Below, in pieces: positions 61,347 to 64,000 of a stretch of 64,000 nt of DNA. A program made the position numbers and the translations under genes. The stretch covers positions 349,660 to 413,659 of the forward strand of contig CAKONC010000001.1 of assembly GCA_934096985.1 (NCBI GenBank), read 5' to 3'. Below the pieces are notes generated by a model. The model saw only the letters and a program-made list of their open reading frames with translations. It ran no database searches and had not been told where the DNA came from. This DNA is from an uncultured Bacilli bacterium. GTDB taxonomy: Bacteria; Bacillota_I; Bacilli_A; RF39; UBA660. Every line of letters begins with the position of its first letter. The stretch's first letter is position 1.

Positions 61347-62458
61347 AATTATTACTTATAATTACCATTATAATTACATTAATACAAGTTGTTAGAGTAT
61401 CTACTTTCTTTTTAAGAAAAGATGTATCAAGTATTAAAAAAATATTTGAATTATTAATATTAATAGTTATGGTTATATTAGAGTATTTTAATTTACTTGA
61501 TATTTCTAAAATAACTATGTATTTATCTTTGTTATTATCAATTTATATTTTGATTAGTTTTATATATGAAAAATTATGTAAAAATGAATATATATCAGTT
61601 TTATCTGTTAAAAAAGGTATTGATGCATCTGATACTGGAATAATGTTTTTAGATGATAATAATATTATTTTAATAAATAATTTATTTTCTGATATTTTAA
61701 AAGGACTAAATATTACTGAAGACTTTATAAACAATCTAATAAAGAGTAGTTTTAAGAAAGTAAATAATAATTATCTACTAAAGCATAATGATAAAGTATA
61801 TATGTTAAATATATATGATAATAAAGAAGTATCTTTAATAGATATAACAGAGTTATATTCTTTACAAGAAGAAGAAAAGAAACAAAATAAACAAATTAAA
61901 GAAAATAATGATAAATTATTACTTGCTATTAAAAATGTAGAAGAATTAGAAAGAGAAAAGAACTTATTAAAACTTAAAAATGAATATCACGATATAATAG
62001 GATATAGACTTGCTTTGTTTGATAAATATTTAGAACAAGAAAATAAGGATATAAATAACATATTAAAATTATTAGATAGTATTTATGAAGATTTTAATTC
62101 AAAATTAGATAGCAATGAAAAATTAAAAAACTTGATAAATATGTATAGTATTATAGGAATAAATGTTAAAGTTTTTGGTGCTTTACCTATAGATGAAGGA
62201 AAAGGTATAGTGTTTTTTGAAATAATAAGAGAAGCTATTACTAATGCTATTATTCATGCTAATAGTAAAAATATTAAAGTAGTTATAACTGCTCGTGATA
62301 ATTATATAGAAATGGTTATAACAAATGATGGTAATAAACCAAAAAGTGTTATATTTGAAAATGAGGGAATTAAAGGAATGCGTAAGAAATTATCTAATAT
62401 AAATGGTAGTTTAAAAGTTATAACTGATGATAATTTTAAATTAATAATAAAAGCATAA
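61343..62458 (+). CDS. Sensor histidine kinase, NarL/LytS-like
   Basis: 371 residues. Two membrane segments in the first 75 residues, a PAS-like middle (about 85-175), a coiled coil, then the phosphoacceptor EYHDIIGYRLAL (His 216, HDxxG form of the HisKA_3 type) and a GHKL ATPase with REAITNAIIHA (Asn 301) and NEGIKGMRKKL. The C-terminus is short. It should phosphorylate the convergent regulator downstream. The ATG overlaps the preceding sensor gene. Confidence 0.85.
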   Translation: MKLLLIITIIITLIQVVRVSTFFLRKDVSSIKKIFELLILIVMVILEYFNLLDISKITMYLSLLLSIYILISFIYEKLCKNEYISVLSVKKGIDASDTGIMFLDDNNIILINNLFSDILKGLNITEDFINNLIKSSFKKVNNNYLLKHNDKVYMLNIYDNKEVSLIDITELYSLQEEEKKQNKQIKENNDKLLLAIKNVEELEREKNLLKLKNEYHDIIGYRLALFDKYLEQENKDINNILKLLDSIYEDFNSKLDSNEKLKNLINMYSIIGINVKVFGALPIDEGKGIVFFEIIREAITNAIIHANSKNIKVVITARDNYIEMVITNDGNKPKSVIFENEGIKGMRKKLSNINGSLKVITDDNFKLIIKA

Positions 62459-62459
62459 A

Positions 62460-62495
62460 AAAGAAGAAATAAATTTTACAAAATATTTCTTCTTT
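62460..62495. terminator. Bidirectional terminator between kinase and regulator genes
   Basis: Perfect 12-bp stem AAAGAAGAAATA (62460-62471) / TATTTCTTCTTT (62484-62495), with A and T tracts on either side. Confidence 0.8.
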
Positions 62496-63123
62496 ATTTT
62501 TGATTAGGAACAATATATCCGTTACTTAAACAAAATATAGTAAGTTTAGTTATATTATCAAAATCTAGTTTAGTAAGAATATTTGAAATATAATTTTTTA
62601 AAGTACCTGAGGTTATATTTAATTCTTCGGCAATTTCATCTCTATCTTTAGCTTCACATATACATCTTATTATTTTAATTTCTTTATCTGAAAGATCTTT
62701 AAATTTTTCGCTTTCTTCACTATACATACAATTATCTGGAAATAGAGTATATCCTTTTAGAACTTGACTGATACTAAAAAGTAATGATTCACTATCTGTG
62801 TCTTTATATATTAGTCCATCCAAATTATATTCTTTAGCAGTATTTAAAAAAGTAATTTCTGGTACACCAGTAATAGCAAGTATTTTTACTTTATTGTGAT
62901 ATTTATCTTTTACTTCTTTGGCATATTCTATACCATTAGCACCTTCTTTAGTAACTACATCAGTTAATATTAAATCAGGTTTATATTTTTTATATAAATT
63001 CATCATATCTTTAGCACTAGTACAAGTACAGACAATATCATAATCATTTGATAAAGTATTCTTTAACATATTGTTAAGCAGTGCTTGATCTTCAATAATC
63101 ATTATTTTCTTCTTATTTACCAT
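62494..63123 (-). CDS. Response regulator, NarL/FixJ family
   Basis: 209 residues from the ATG at 63123 (RBS GAGGTGA). Receiver domain with IIEDQ at 9-13, phosphoacceptor Asp 55 (LILTDVV), and a Lys in the YKD stretch near 107. LuxR-type HTH at about 145-200 (LSDKEIKIIRCICEAKDRDEIAEEL...SGTLKNYISNILTKL). Encoded convergently to its likely kinase, not in the same operon, so the ratio of the two is set by separate promoters. Confidence 0.9.
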   Translation of the reverse strand: MVNKKKIMIIEDQALLNNMLKNTLSNDYDIVCTCTSAKDMMNLYKKYKPDLILTDVVTKEGANGIEYAKEVKDKYHNKVKILAITGVPEITFLNTAKEYNLDGLIYKDTDSESLLFSISQVLKGYTLFPDNCMYSEESEKFKDLSDKEIKIIRCICEAKDRDEIAEELNITSGTLKNYISNILTKLDFDNITKLTIFCLSNGYIVPNQK

Positions 63124-63277
63124 AATATTCACCTCAAGAATATATAAATATTATATCATCAAAGTTGATTTTTTCATATATAAAACAATGAGTTTAATAG
63201 AAAAACTATTACTTTTGTCATATTTTTTCTTAAATTTGTATTACTTTTTTCATCTATTAAAGAAAGTGAAAATAATA

Positions 63278-63300
63278 TATAATATTATTAGGAGGAGATA
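63278..63300 (+). promoter_or_regulatory. Probable -10 and strong RBS before the last gene
   Basis: TATAAT at 63278-63283, with AGGAGGAGATA at 63290-63300 directly before ATG 63303. The leader would be only about 13 nt. The rest of 63124-63277 shows no gene. Confidence 0.5.
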
Positions 63301-63302
63301 GT

Positions 63303-64000
63303 ATGTTTACTAAAAGTAAAGAAAAAGAAGAAAAAACTTCTAAAAATAATAAGAAAAGAAATATTATTTTAATAGTAGCTGGTCTATTACTATTGATAGT
63401 TATTTTATTCTTATTATGGTTCTTTAATCGTAAATTTGAAGTAACATTTGATTATAATAATGGTACAAAAGAAGAAGTAGTATATGTTAAATACAATAAA
63501 ACCATTAATAGTAAAGATGTTAAAACAAAAGAAGATTTAGGAGAACAGTTTATTGATTGGTATTTAATTTTAGAAGAAAAAGATGGAAAAGATGTTTTAG
63601 CAGATAAACCTTATGACTTTAAAACTAAAATAAATAAAAATATCAAATTAAAAGCGGTATATGAGGGAGTGGTTGAAACTATTACTGTTACTTTTGATAG
63701 TAAAGGTGGATCAAATGTTGATGCTATTACTATAAATAAAGGAACAGAACTAACACTACCAAAAGATCCTACTTATAAAGGTTATACTTTTAAAGGTTGG
63801 GTTGATGTTAATGATAGACCAATTTATGATAAAGCATTACTAAGTGAAGATACAACTTTATATGCTAAATGGAAAAAAGTAGAGGAGAAGAAAGAAACAC
63901 CAAAAGAAACACCAAAACAAGAAAAGAAAGAAGAACCTACGATTGAAGTTAAACCAGAAAAAATTACATTAAGCTTATCAAGAGATACAATTCATTATAA
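63303..64000 (+). CDS. InlB B-repeat surface protein, truncated by the window edge
   Basis: At least 232 residues. Charged cytoplasmic start (SKEKEEKTSKNNKKR), membrane segment at about 21-41, then two InlB B-repeat (Flg_new) domains: about 44-118 (VTFDYNNGT...IDWYLI...LKAVY) and 123-195 (VTFDSKGGSNVD...GYTFKGWVD...LYAKW). A Lys/Glu/Pro linker follows (ETPKETPKQEKKEEP) and a further domain begins. It is an extracellular, membrane-tethered relative of the 34.1-kb protein and may be controlled by the adjacent two-component system (context only). Confidence 0.85.
   Translation, partial: MFTKSKEKEEKTSKNNKKRNIILIVAGLLLLIVILFLLWFFNRKFEVTFDYNNGTKEEVVYVKYNKTINSKDVKTKEDLGEQFIDWYLILEEKDGKDVLADKPYDFKTKINKNIKLKAVYEGVVETITVTFDSKGGSNVDAITINKGTELTLPKDPTYKGYTFKGWVDVNDRPIYDKALLSEDTTLYAKWKKVEEKKETPKETPKQEKKEEPTIEVKPEKITLSLSRDTIHY

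Noticed and set aside
1..64000. CRISPR array, tRNA or rRNA genes
   Set aside because: No regularly spaced direct repeats and no cloverleaf or rRNA-like sequence was noticed; a covariance search would be the decisive test for tRNAs.

Overview
The window is very AT-rich (roughly a quarter to 30% G+C by eye) and uses the standard bacterial code: TGA ends dnaE and other genes. It looks like the chromosome of a Gram-positive Firmicute of the Bacilli/Mollicutes-related gut type. Evidence is the DnaE plus PolC pair, the mraZ-rsmH-ftsL-PBP cluster, the rpsO-pnp and dnaG-rpoD-trmK pairs, YqeG/YqeH, sortase-type surface proteins, and low-GC promoters with extended -10 boxes. I cannot name the genus.

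Layout. 1-20 kb is core: dnaE, polC, yqeG, yqeH, mutL, an unknown gene, yceD-rpmF, the division cluster under a four-repeat MraZ operator, rpsO and pnp. 20-35 kb is accessory and surface-directed. It holds three related surface proteins with a C-type-lectin-like ending, two carrying a short GC-rich hypervariable cassette in otherwise AT-rich genes. It also holds a possible invertible promoter, remnants of another such gene, a decayed IS transposase, a sortase-substrate protein and an InlB-repeat protein, with mtaB and recD2 in between. 34-54 kb returns to housekeeping: a phosphohexomutase, a possible thioester adhesin with an adjacent sortase, dnaG-rpoD-trmK, pilus/competence genes, an envelope operon (phosphodiester glycosidase, GT2-GtrA, PAP2), an ABC exporter, a CPBP protease, DUF1015 and YitT.

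53.8-59.3 kb holds the most striking object. A class B penicillin-binding protein gene stops just after its catalytic STFK motif. The next residues of the same protein, starting in frame at the same TTT AAA codons, reappear 4.36 kb downstream. Between the halves lie a SigE/SigK-like sigma factor with extra sigma-4-like domains, a Fic-like protein lacking the catalytic His, a 47-codon ORF and a large serine recombinase that ends 17 bp before the right junction. The element ends are imperfect inverted copies of each other. This resembles the gene-splitting, excisable 'skin'-type elements known in spore formers. The downstream PBP part is itself broken after about 55 residues and is followed by a truncated class B sortase.

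59.8-64 kb carries a two-component system (a 7TM pseudokinase-like partner, an active-looking kinase, a convergent NarL-type regulator) and the start of an InlB-repeat surface protein.

No tRNA, rRNA, CRISPR array or reverse transcriptase was recognised.
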